A stretch of DNA of 22,653 nt from NCBI GenBank assembly GCA_036340235.1, contig JAYYZE010000022.1:1-22653 (forward strand). The letters run 5' to 3'. The DNA comes from GCA-2862585 sp036340235 (GTDB lineage: Bacteria > Bacteroidota > Bacteroidia > Flavobacteriales > UBA7312). Positions within the stretch are counted from its first letter, which is position 1. The number at the start of each line of letters is the position of its first letter. A program made the translations under genes and the position numbers. Under the pieces are notes generated by a model. The model did no database searches. It worked only from the letters and a program-made list of their open reading frames with translations, and was not told where the DNA came from. Shown here in pieces: positions 1 to 7,511 of the stretch.

Positions 1-1188
1 ATTAGACTTTGAGGCATTGCTTTGAAGATCGAAAACCCACCGGATTTGTGTTTCAAAACAACACAAATTGGCGCTTTGTCCTTCTTCTATTGAGCTAGAG
101 GGTAATCCCAATATACGTCGAGGGTTGTGAGAAAGCGCATCAATCAAGTTGCTCATGCCAATTTCTTTTTCGAGTTTACAGGCTAGAGGCAAAAGGGTTT
201 GAGTGCCAATGATGCCAAATTCAGCGAGCTCAAAGGTGCGCACCTTGTGTTCCACATCTTCTGGGCAATGATCGGAGCATATGGCATCAATAGTACCGTC
301 TTTTAGCCCCTCAATTAGGGCTTCTATATCCTTTGCTGTTCTAAGTGGTGGAAAGACCTTGTAATGGCTATCAAACTCTAGGCAATGACTGTCGTCAAGA
401 ATGAGGTTGTGGATAGCCACATCGCAACTGATGTTTAGCCCTTTTTGTTTGGCATCTCGTATGCGTTCCACGCTTTTTTGGGTAGATATACGATTGACAT
501 GGAGTTTGCCGCCAGTGTATTCTAACAATTCAATGTCTCTGGCTAGCATAATGTCCTCGGCAAGAGCCGGTATGGCTTTTACTCCCATGGCAGTACTAGT
601 AAGTCCTTCGTTCATCAAGCCGTTGTTACTCACCGCTTTATCGTTGGGCTGATTCATAATAAGTCCATTGAAGTGTTTACTGTATTGCAAAGCCAGTTTC
701 ATCAAATTGGCATTTTGTATACTGTTGCGATCATCGGTAAATGCTTTAGCCCCAGATTGGCTCATGTCGAACATTTCGGTAAGATCCTTGCCAGCCTGTC
801 CTTTGGAAATAGCCCCCGCGGGTACCACATTTACCAAGGCATCTTTGCTGCTATTGACAATGTATTCTACATGAACTTTGTTGTCCGTGATAGGGTGGTT
901 GCTAGGCATGTACAAAACGCCAGTGATACCGCCTTTAGCTGCGCTATCCATACCAGATGATAAATCTTCTTTCCAATCATATCCTGGGTCTCTAAAGTTC
1001 ACTTGTAGGTCAAACAGACCAGGCGAGAGATGTAGATTTTGACCGTTCACCACACGAAAATCACCTTCTGGCTCAATACGCGCTTTTATGCATTCAATAA
1101 GTCCGTTTTTAACAAGTACATCGACCACTTTTTGGTGGTGCTTGGACTGCGAGTCAATGATGGTTACAGATTGAAATAATAAGTTCAT
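1..1188 (-). CDS. Dihydroorotase-like protein, probably inactive (3' end outside window)
   Basis: The visible 396 residues are an open frame from ATG at 1188 to the left edge; the fold is that of class I dihydroorotase, the amidohydrolase that closes the pyrimidine ring. Family landmarks are present (FRDPG near residue 65, MNEGLTSTAMG, AEDIMLARD, PPLRT, EGLKDGTIDAICSD, FGIIGTQTLLPL). The metal-binding residues are mostly replaced: the HxH pair reads QVN (bases 997-1005), the HCED motif reads NQPND, the HxxHxST motif reads HVNRIST, and the final DHxPH reads DHCPE. A functioning zinc site is therefore unlikely. Its ATG overlaps the stop of the upstream BatA-type gene in an ATGA arrangement, which suggests translational coupling. 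Only about 20-30 C-terminal residues should be missing. Family assignment is sure; loss of catalysis is inferred from the residues; the function is unknown. Confidence 0.85.
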   Translation of the reverse strand, partial: MNLLFQSVTIIDSQSKHHQKVVDVLVKNGLIECIKARIEPEGDFRVVNGQNLHLSPGLFDLQVNFRDPGYDWKEDLSSGMDSAAKGGITGVLYMPSNHPITDNKVHVEYIVNSSKDALVNVVPAGAISKGQAGKDLTEMFDMSQSGAKAFTDDRNSIQNANLMKLALQYSKHFNGLIMNQPNDKAVSNNGLMNEGLTSTAMGVKAIPALAEDIMLARDIELLEYTGGKLHVNRISTQKSVERIRDAKQKGLNISCDVAIHNLILDDSHCLEFDSHYKVFPPLRTAKDIEALIEGLKDGTIDAICSDHCPEDVEHKVRTFELAEFGIIGTQTLLPLACKLEKEIGMSNLIDALSHNPRRILGLPSSSIEEGQSANLCCFETQIRWVFDLQSNASKSN

Positions 1189-3185
1189 AGTAGTCGGATT
1201 AAAAGCGTTTCTAAAATGATAAATAGTAGGGATAGGCAAATGCAGTAAATCCAAAGCGGTTTGCCATTATTTAGTTGTCCCAAAAAGGCGCTTAATTCTT
1301 CGGTCTTTTTGTCTAATACAAGTATGTTATCATTGTTAGCTGACCATTGTTCTAATTCGTCAGCTTGGAGAGTGGTCAAGTCGCTTTCCTTACGGTCATA
1401 ATTAAAGGCCAGCTGTGCCAGTCGCTGTTCGTTATAATCAAATAAATCATAATGACCAGCTGTTTTTATCTGGTCGCCTACAAATAGCGTTTTACCTCTT
1501 AGGTTGGGGATAAATTCAAATTCTGATTGCTTCATTTTGAATGGCAAATTGGTATTTCTAGTCAAAAATGGAATGCTTTGCTGACCAATAGTATAGGCCA
1601 TTTGTTGTTTCCCTCCGGCGTAAGATGCCATATTGTAAAGTATAGGAACAAAAAGGGCGTGTTGGTCAAAATTACTAAAGGTTTTATCCAAACCAACACT
1701 CGAAAGATATACGCGCCCTTGTCCGATAGTAAATTCTTTAATGAAACTATCTTGGTTGATAAAAGAAAGAACGGACTGACCAGTAGTTTTACTCAAACTG
1801 CTAAGGCGAAAATAGCGTTTAACCAGAGGGAAATTCATATTTTTTTCTTGACTTTCAAACACCCCATCAAAAAGTATGTGTTCGTAGTCGATGTCAGCTA
1901 ATTCATTAGTAAAAGTAACAATCTCTTTGTAATAGTCGATTGATAAAGACAGACAAAAGGCCCGATAACTCTCAAAATCAATCTCTGATGAAGGAAAAAG
2001 TATGAGGCTTTGTCCAGCATTTATGCCCTTTTGTAAATAGTCACTCAAGCCAGTAGACATTTCATTTAGCCCGTCCAGAATAATAAATTGACTGTTAGCT
2101 AGCTCGCTATAATTTAGCTGATTTACATTTTGTGAGCTATAATCAAAATAGTCATCCTCATCAAACAGTTTCTTTACTGATGGCTGTGGCTCGTTTTGAA
2201 AAATATGCTGTACGACCAATTGGGGCTTGATTTCGAAACTAAAATGATAGCTATCGTCAAAAGTGATGGGGTAATCTTGCAAGCTCAGAGTGCCATTATG
2301 CCATCCGTTTTCTTCAACCTTGAAGTTGAGCGATACAATGGCTTCCTCAGTTATTACGGTGTTGGTAATGGCCTTTTGTTGATCACCAATATTTAGAGAC
2401 AGGGTAACGTCTCTTTCTTCAATGTTGAACCCTTTGATTCTAACTAAAAGCTCAATGTTTGATTGGTTTTGTGGGTTTGGATTAAGCATCCAACAGCTAT
2501 CAATGTATAGGTTGCCTTTTTCGTAGGGGTTGATTTTTATGAGTCGAATATCGTAAAGAGTATCACTTTTCGCTATGCTTAAATCGCTAATGGTTTTTTG
2601 AAAATCAGATAAGATGTATATAATTTTTTTGTCGGCATCAGATGTTTCCAAAACATGCTTCTGCTGCTTTACTATTTGTTTGAGATTTGGTGTTTGGGCT
2701 TCTCTGTTAAGGCGATATATCTCATTGATTATTTCTTCTTTGGACAAAGCACGTTGATGAATGCCTAATTGTCTGTTGTCAATTAAGTACAGATCATCCT
2801 TTTCGGAATGACCTTCTACAATAGCAGCGGCTTGTTTCTGAGCTTGTTGCAAGAGTCGCCCCGTTTCGTTTTCAGCATCCATACTAAATGAATTGTCTAT
2901 GTATATGCTTATGGCTTGCTTGTTGGCCATTTTAGCGGACTCTTGGGTAGGTAAGTAGGGTTGGGAAAATGCTAGTACGATAGAGCATATGCTCAATATT
3001 CTTGACAAAAGAATAAGTAAATGTTTGAGCTGAGATTTAGTTTTTGTCTTTTCTTTTACCGACTTCAAAAAAGACACATTGCTAAAAGGAATGGTTTTGT
3101 ATTTCCTGAAATTAAATAAATGAATAATGATGGGGATAGCGACAAGTGCTAGGGCAAGCAGAAATTGAGGGTATATAAATTCCAT
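1185..3185 (-). CDS. BatA-type membrane protein with von Willebrand-like domain
   Basis: A 666-residue inner-membrane protein of the Bacteroidota 'BatA domain' (aerotolerance regulator N-terminal) family. Residues 5-25 and about 55-75 form the paired N-terminal membrane segments, with the typical FxNVxFLK stretch (residues 34-41) between them. A vWA-like domain follows with a DxSxS metal-site motif (D97, S99, S101 in DNSFSM). A large, mostly periplasmic region comes next, and one last hydrophobic helix ends the protein at IRLL. The frame stays open 43 codons further upstream into the ABC ATPase gene, but the family N-terminus (MEFIYPQFLLAL) fixes the start at ATG 3185. A TAnnTTTG element lies 7 bases before that ATG. 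The stop overlaps the dihydroorotase-like start. Such proteins usually sit with MoxR ATPases and DUF58 proteins; here the DUF58 gene is about 18 kb away. The precise role is not established. Confidence 0.88.
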   Translation of the reverse strand: MEFIYPQFLLALALVAIPIIIHLFNFRKYKTIPFSNVSFLKSVKEKTKTKSQLKHLLILLSRILSICSIVLAFSQPYLPTQESAKMANKQAISIYIDNSFSMDAENETGRLLQQAQKQAAAIVEGHSEKDDLYLIDNRQLGIHQRALSKEEIINEIYRLNREAQTPNLKQIVKQQKHVLETSDADKKIIYILSDFQKTISDLSIAKSDTLYDIRLIKINPYEKGNLYIDSCWMLNPNPQNQSNIELLVRIKGFNIEERDVTLSLNIGDQQKAITNTVITEEAIVSLNFKVEENGWHNGTLSLQDYPITFDDSYHFSFEIKPQLVVQHIFQNEPQPSVKKLFDEDDYFDYSSQNVNQLNYSELANSQFIILDGLNEMSTGLSDYLQKGINAGQSLILFPSSEIDFESYRAFCLSLSIDYYKEIVTFTNELADIDYEHILFDGVFESQEKNMNFPLVKRYFRLSSLSKTTGQSVLSFINQDSFIKEFTIGQGRVYLSSVGLDKTFSNFDQHALFVPILYNMASYAGGKQQMAYTIGQQSIPFLTRNTNLPFKMKQSEFEFIPNLRGKTLFVGDQIKTAGHYDLFDYNEQRLAQLAFNYDRKESDLTTLQADELEQWSANNDNILVLDKKTEELSAFLGQLNNGKPLWIYCICLSLLFIILETLLIRLL

Positions 3186-3192
3186 CAAAGTG

Positions 3193-3200
3193 CAAATATA
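3193..3200 (-). promoter_or_regulatory. TAnnTTTG promoter core before BatA-type gene
   Basis: On the minus strand these bases read TATATTTG, an exact match to the Bacteroidota -7 consensus, followed by CAC. Only 7 bases separate it from the ATG at 3185, so a transcript from here would be almost leaderless. I see no matching -33 TTG at normal spacing. It lies in the 41-base gap after the ABC ATPase gene, so it would be an internal promoter of the cluster. Confidence 0.5.
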
Positions 3201-3226
3201 AAATAAAAAATCATTGGTGGGAGGTA

Positions 3227-3883
3227 CTAAGGATTGACAATATTGCCATCGACCATTGTTAACTTTCTGTTGGTCATGTCTGCTAATTGTTGGTTGTGTG
3301 TGACGATGACGCAACTTTGACCTCTCTGCTTGCTTAAATTAATGAGGGTTTTGTGCAGTAACTCAGCATTTTTGGAATCAAGGTTTCCAGAAGGTTCATC
3401 GGCAAGCAGCACTTTGGGTTGGTTGATTAATGCCCTAGCAACAGCCACACGCTGCTGCTCGCCACCAGAGAGCATATTTGGCTTATGGTGAGCTCTGTCT
3501 TTTAAATTGAGTTGATCGAGTAGTTCATTGGCTTTTTTCTCAGCCTCGGACTTTGAAAGACCTTTGATATAGGCTGGCATGCAAATGTTTTCTAAGGCAG
3601 TAAATTCCGACAATAAATTGTGAAATTGAAAAACAAACCCAATGAATCCGTTTCTAAAATGAGAAAGTTCCTTGTCAGAAAGTCGTTTGATATGTGTGTT
3701 TGCAATAAGTACTTCGCCTTTGTCTGGCTGGTCTAGGGTGCCTATTATTTGTAATAAGGTTGTTTTTCCCGCGCCAGAAGCACCAACTATAGAAACGGTT
3801 TCACCGTCTTCAACTTCTAATGTTATACCTTTTAAAATCTTGAGGTTATCATAGCTTTTGTGTATGTCCGTTAACTTTATCAT
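3227..3883 (-). CDS. lolD: ABC transporter ATPase, LolD-like
   Basis: A 218-residue nucleotide-binding subunit of the LolD/MacB group. It shows Walker A GASGAGKT (residues 34-41), Q-loop Q86, signature LSGGEQQR (138-145), Walker B VLLADEP (158-164) and switch histidine H196. The stretch around residues 82-104 (GFVFQFHNLLSEFTALENI) is characteristic of LolD, which powers release of lipoproteins from the inner membrane towards the outer membrane. No permease gene (LolC/E type) is adjacent, so the partner must lie elsewhere. Its ATG (3883) overlaps the TGA of the DUF5916 gene as ATGA, suggesting coupled translation with an outer-membrane protein. A general MacB-like export role is the alternative. 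The family is certain; the substrate is inferred. Confidence 0.88.
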   Translation of the reverse strand: MIKLTDIHKSYDNLKILKGITLEVEDGETVSIVGASGAGKTTLLQIIGTLDQPDKGEVLIANTHIKRLSDKELSHFRNGFIGFVFQFHNLLSEFTALENICMPAYIKGLSKSEAEKKANELLDQLNLKDRAHHKPNMLSGGEQQRVAVARALINQPKVLLADEPSGNLDSKNAELLHKTLINLSKQRGQSCVIVTHNQQLADMTNRKLTMVDGNIVNP

Positions 3884-6156
3884 TTCTTTTTCAGATTTAA
3901 ATAATCTAAATAATACCGTATCCTCAAAGATAAACTATTCTCTTGTGGGTTTTTTAATAGGGCATCTAAATTGTCTATGTAATAGCTTATTACCTGATTA
4001 CCATTACTTAAAATAGCATTTTTCCATACGATGCTTAGTTCGCTTCCAGGAGCAAACCAAAAGTTATAGTTAAGATCAATATTCCAGGCGTTAAAGTTTA
4101 CATTATGATTACCTTCATAATCACTTTTGGTCAAATAGCCGTTTCCATCTAGTTCATGAAAAGATCGGTTCTCTACTTGCTCCCAATGGTGTCTAAATTT
4201 TAAGTCAAAGCTCATTTTGTTATTTAACACAAATTGACCCGACAACACATTTGTGAAAAATTGGGTTTGGCGAATGGAAAATAAAGGTGTGTCATCAACT
4301 GTAGTAATGAAGCCAGATTCGTTTTCTTTTGTATTGGTTGAAAAGACGTAATACATAAAGAGCTTGTCGCTGAATCGTATTCTTGGCGAAAACCTAAAAA
4401 AATAGCCATACTCATTGTACATATAAGAGCGCCCACCACCAAAGCTCACATCGATGGCAATTTTTTTTCTGTAATCGCTTGAAAAAAAGGTGCGAGCACG
4501 ATAATATTCTGAGCGCTTGAATACATCATTGATAGTGGTTCTTGCTTCAAAATAATCATTGGTTTCCGTTGGATTTAATTCGACGGAAAGCCCCCATGTT
4601 AGGAAGTTTTTGAATGTAGAAACTTGTTTGGCATCAATTTCCCATGTCGAAAAGAGGTAAGGGTCATACAAATAGCTAATTTCGGTTTCTAGTTCGGTTC
4701 TAAACTCAACTAATTGTTTGGTGGGTTTGTCGATTTTGTAAGAAACACCCCCAAAATAAGAAACTTCATTGTTGTTGTACAAAAAACCCATGTCATTAGG
4801 GTTATAAGTGTCAGACTCAATATTTCCGCCAATATAGTATTGATATTTTCCCGAAATCTTAGAAAGGTCGATGTTGGTAGCAAATCCGTTTAAGTCTTCA
4901 TCATGGTGGTCTATTTTACTGTAATTAAAGGCGCCAATAAATTGATACGAATTGCGTTTATTTTTTAGTGACGATGTAAGGCCAGTAACATTAGCCCATC
5001 CTTCATTTTTTCTGTTAACATTGGTGTTGGTGATGGAAAGATATGAATTGTTAGGTAATGATTGGTCGATTGTAATAATGTTGTAATTACTAAGTGGCTG
5101 ATCATCCGTTTTATTTGCGATGGCATTTAAAACCCCAATTCCTAAATTTCCTTTGGTTTTGCCGGTTACTTTTGTTGCATTGATAAGGTTGTCACTAATA
5201 CGCCTAGAATAAAACAGCCGACTTTTATTAAATAGCTCAGTTCCTTCAGTAAAGAATGGTCTTTTTTCATCGTATTGAACTTCAAAAGGAGAGAGGTTCA
5301 GTACTCGGTTGTCAAACCCCACTTGACCAAAGTCAGGTATTAACGTCATGTCTAATGTAAAACTCTCGTTGATGCCGTATTTTAAATCCATTCCTCCATT
5401 TAAGCTGAGTTTTGTTTCATCATCATAATTGGATGCATAGGTGGAAATATAAGGCAACAAAGAAAGGCGGATAGGGGGGGTTATATTTTTTAGTTTTCTG
5501 ATGACACCAGCTTGAGCACTCAGATCGCTACGCGTTAAGTCTAGCTTATTCCAGGAGTACGTACTCCTATCTCGTCGTATGTGACGCAAGACATTGAAAC
5601 TCCAATCTTGTAAATCAGACTTTGCAAAACGCAGTGCTGAATAGGGTATTTTAAATTCTGCATACCATCCATTTTGGTCCATTGATGTTTCCCCAAGCCA
5701 AACCACGTCCCAGTTTTTGTCCTCAAAATCTTGCCCTATTTTTTTATCTTCCTGTACGGCAAATGGTGTCAGCTTGAAGCAAAAGTCCGTTTGTCCATCC
5801 ATGTATGGATTGATATACAATTCTACGTAATCGTTATTACTGCCATACGTTTTATCTCTTTTGCACCATTGAGTCATAATGCTATCAGGATGGCTGTCAT
5901 ACATGTAAATGGCAAAGTAGATAGCTTGATTATCATACACTGCTTTCCATTGAGTAGTCAGATTATTTGAAATGGGTTGACCGCTTAAGGGCAAATAACT
6001 TAAAAAGTCGCCAGTAGCAGGAATATCGATCCAAAAGTCATCCTGAATATGACCATCAACAATAGGTGGCGTGTTTGTTCTACTGATGGTGTACTCTTTG
6101 GTTTGTGCTTTCAGTACCCCAGGAAGTAAGATGAAAAACAAGAAATAATATCTCAC
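3880..6156 (-). CDS. DUF5916 outer-membrane protein with CBM9-like domain
   Basis: A 758-residue secreted/outer-membrane protein. It begins with a signal peptide (residues 1-18, ending LKAQ), using a GTG start at 6156. Residues about 24-220 form a CBM9-like beta-sandwich (PPIVDGHIQDDFW, VYDNQAIYFAIYMYDS, DDYVELYINP-type segments, WYAEFKIPYSALRF). The remainder (about 230-758) is a long run of alternating beta strands with aromatic girdles, as in the DUF5916 family, which is predicted to be an outer-membrane barrel. The function of DUF5916 is not known; a role in handling carbohydrate at the surface is only suggested by the sandwich domain. A TAnnTTTG element lies upstream, and the stop codon overlaps the LolD-like start. 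It contains a run of seven C on the coding strand (G at 5474-5480), a possible slippage site. Confidence 0.88.
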   Translation of the reverse strand: MRYYFLFFILLPGVLKAQTKEYTISRTNTPPIVDGHIQDDFWIDIPATGDFLSYLPLSGQPISNNLTTQWKAVYDNQAIYFAIYMYDSHPDSIMTQWCKRDKTYGSNNDYVELYINPYMDGQTDFCFKLTPFAVQEDKKIGQDFEDKNWDVVWLGETSMDQNGWYAEFKIPYSALRFAKSDLQDWSFNVLRHIRRDRSTYSWNKLDLTRSDLSAQAGVIRKLKNITPPIRLSLLPYISTYASNYDDETKLSLNGGMDLKYGINESFTLDMTLIPDFGQVGFDNRVLNLSPFEVQYDEKRPFFTEGTELFNKSRLFYSRRISDNLINATKVTGKTKGNLGIGVLNAIANKTDDQPLSNYNIITIDQSLPNNSYLSITNTNVNRKNEGWANVTGLTSSLKNKRNSYQFIGAFNYSKIDHHDEDLNGFATNIDLSKISGKYQYYIGGNIESDTYNPNDMGFLYNNNEVSYFGGVSYKIDKPTKQLVEFRTELETEISYLYDPYLFSTWEIDAKQVSTFKNFLTWGLSVELNPTETNDYFEARTTINDVFKRSEYYRARTFFSSDYRKKIAIDVSFGGGRSYMYNEYGYFFRFSPRIRFSDKLFMYYVFSTNTKENESGFITTVDDTPLFSIRQTQFFTNVLSGQFVLNNKMSFDLKFRHHWEQVENRSFHELDGNGYLTKSDYEGNHNVNFNAWNIDLNYNFWFAPGSELSIVWKNAILSNGNQVISYYIDNLDALLKNPQENSLSLRIRYYLDYLNLKKK

Positions 6157-6179
6157 GTAGTATTTTTAATAAATCAATG

Positions 6180-6187
6180 CAAATTTA
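6180..6187 (-). promoter_or_regulatory. TAnnTTTG promoter core for DUF5916 cluster
   Basis: The minus strand reads TAAATTTG, exact to the Bacteroidota -7 consensus, followed by CAT. It lies 23 bases before the GTG start at 6156, in the divergent gap shared with sucC. No -33 TTG is visible at standard spacing. Confidence 0.5.
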
Positions 6188-6231
6188 GTAAATAATGAAG
6201 GAGTATTATTTCATTATTCCAAACATTACTA

Positions 6232-6239
6232 TACTTTTG
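6232..6239 (+). promoter_or_regulatory. TAnnTTTG promoter core for sucC
   Basis: TACTTTTG matches the Bacteroidota -7 consensus exactly and ends 19 bases before the sucC ATG. It points away from the DUF5916 promoter core, with 44 bases between the two. No clear -33 TTG is visible. Confidence 0.5.
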
Positions 6240-6258
6240 TGTCACTAAAAAAACCCTT

Positions 6259-7449
6259 ATGAATTTACACGAATATCAAGGAAAAGAAATTCTCAACAGT
6301 TTTGGAGTGCGAATCCAAAATGGAATAGTAGCCAGCACCCCCGAGCAAGCTGTCGAAGCTGCGCAAACACTAAATAAAGAGACTGGTACAACTTGGTGGG
6401 TTGTTAAAGCGCAAGTTCATGCCGGAGGAAGAGGTAAAGGCGGTGGCGTTAAATTAGCCAAATCTTTAGATGAAGTGGCCTCTATATCGGACTCTATTTT
6501 AGGCATGCAATTGGTAACGCCTCAAACATCGGCAGAGGGTAAGACAGTCCATCAAGTATTGATTGCTGAAGATGTCTATTACCCTGGTGAAAGCGAAACC
6601 TCCGAGTTTTACATGTCAGTACTACTTAATCGAGCAACAGGCAGAAACATGATTATGTATTCCACCGAAGGTGGAATGGATATTGAAGAGGTGGCGGAAA
6701 AAACACCTCATCTTATTTTTACGGAAGAGATAGACCCCAAAGTAGGCTTATTACCGTTTCAATGTCGAAAAGTAGCGTTTAATCTAGGTCTTAGCGGCAC
6801 AGCTTTCAAGGAAATGACCAAGTTTGTTTCAGCACTTTATGCTGCATACGATGGCATTGATGCTTCATTGTTTGAAATAAACCCTGTTTTGAAAACTTCC
6901 GACAACAAGATATTAGCAGTGGATTCAAAAGTTGCGCTAGATGGAAACGCACTCTACAGGCACAAAGATTACGCAGCTCTGAGAGACAAAAGAGAAGAAG
7001 ACCCCACTGAAGTAGAGGCTGGTGAGTATGGCTTAAACTTTGTGAAACTGGATGGTAATGTTGGTTGTATGGTCAATGGTGCTGGTTTAGCCATGGCCAC
7101 CATGGACATTATTAAACAAGCAGGTGGTAATCCAGCTAACTTTTTAGATGTTGGAGGAACAGCCGATGCTGCCAGAGTAGAACAGGCCTTCAGAATTATT
7201 ATGAAAGATAGTGGAGTGAAAGCCATATTAGTAAATATATTCGGAGGCATCGTAAGGTGTGATCGCGTGGCGCAAGGCGTTGTCGATGCTTACAAAAACA
7301 TTGGTGAAATAAATATCCCAATCATTGTTCGCTTGCAAGGAACAAATGCTCAGGAGGCCAAACAACTCATCGACCAAAGTGGCTTGAAAGTGGTTTCAGC
7401 AGTTTTGTTGCAAGAGGCGGCCGACAAAGTCAAAGAGGTCTTATCCTAG
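6259..7449 (+). CDS. sucC: Succinate-CoA ligase beta subunit
   Basis: A 396-residue beta subunit of succinyl-CoA synthetase, the TCA-cycle enzyme that converts succinyl-CoA to succinate with formation of ATP or GTP; it works as a heterodimer or heterotetramer with the alpha subunit SucD in the cytoplasm. The N-terminus MNLHEYQGKEIL is diagnostic. The ATP-grasp domain contains AGGRGKGGGVK (near residues 55-65) and LFEINP (near 203-208). The CoA-ligase domain contains NGAGLAMATMD, FLDVGGTA and VNIFGGIVRCD. Length is normal for the family. sucD is not adjacent: the next gene is a biotin carboxylase behind a terminator, so the two subunits are encoded apart in this genome. A promoter core lies upstream and a terminator follows. 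Confidence 0.97.
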   Translation: MNLHEYQGKEILNSFGVRIQNGIVASTPEQAVEAAQTLNKETGTTWWVVKAQVHAGGRGKGGGVKLAKSLDEVASISDSILGMQLVTPQTSAEGKTVHQVLIAEDVYYPGESETSEFYMSVLLNRATGRNMIMYSTEGGMDIEEVAEKTPHLIFTEEIDPKVGLLPFQCRKVAFNLGLSGTAFKEMTKFVSALYAAYDGIDASLFEINPVLKTSDNKILAVDSKVALDGNALYRHKDYAALRDKREEDPTEVEAGEYGLNFVKLDGNVGCMVNGAGLAMATMDIIKQAGGNPANFLDVGGTADAARVEQAFRIIMKDSGVKAILVNIFGGIVRCDRVAQGVVDAYKNIGEINIPIIVRLQGTNAQEAKQLIDQSGLKVVSAVLLQEAADKVKEVLS

Positions 7450-7467
7450 AAAATCTGAAAAGACAAG

Positions 7468-7496
7468 AAAAAGCAGCATTTAGCTGCTTTTTTTTT
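7468..7496 (+). terminator. Intrinsic terminator after sucC
   Basis: The arms AAAAAGCAGC and GCTGCTTTTT flank a 5-base loop (ATTTA) and run into a tract of nine T. It lies 18 bases after the sucC stop and separates sucC from the biotin carboxylase gene, whose ATG comes only 15 bases after the T tract. Confidence 0.85.
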
Positions 7497-7511
7497 GAAT
7501 ATATTTAGCGA

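Noticed and set aside
401..960. Several plus-strand frames of 68-95 codons
   Set aside because: All lie antisense to the dihydroorotase-like gene and show no recognisable family.
3186..3314. Upstream extension of the BatA-type frame by 43 codons
   Set aside because: It lies inside the ABC ATPase gene, has no membrane-protein character, and the family N-terminus matches the ATG at 3185.
7500..7507. TATATTTA as a promoter for the biotin carboxylase gene
   Set aside because: It has one mismatch to the consensus and ends only 4 bases before the ATG, right after the sucC terminator, so chance in AT-rich sequence is likely.
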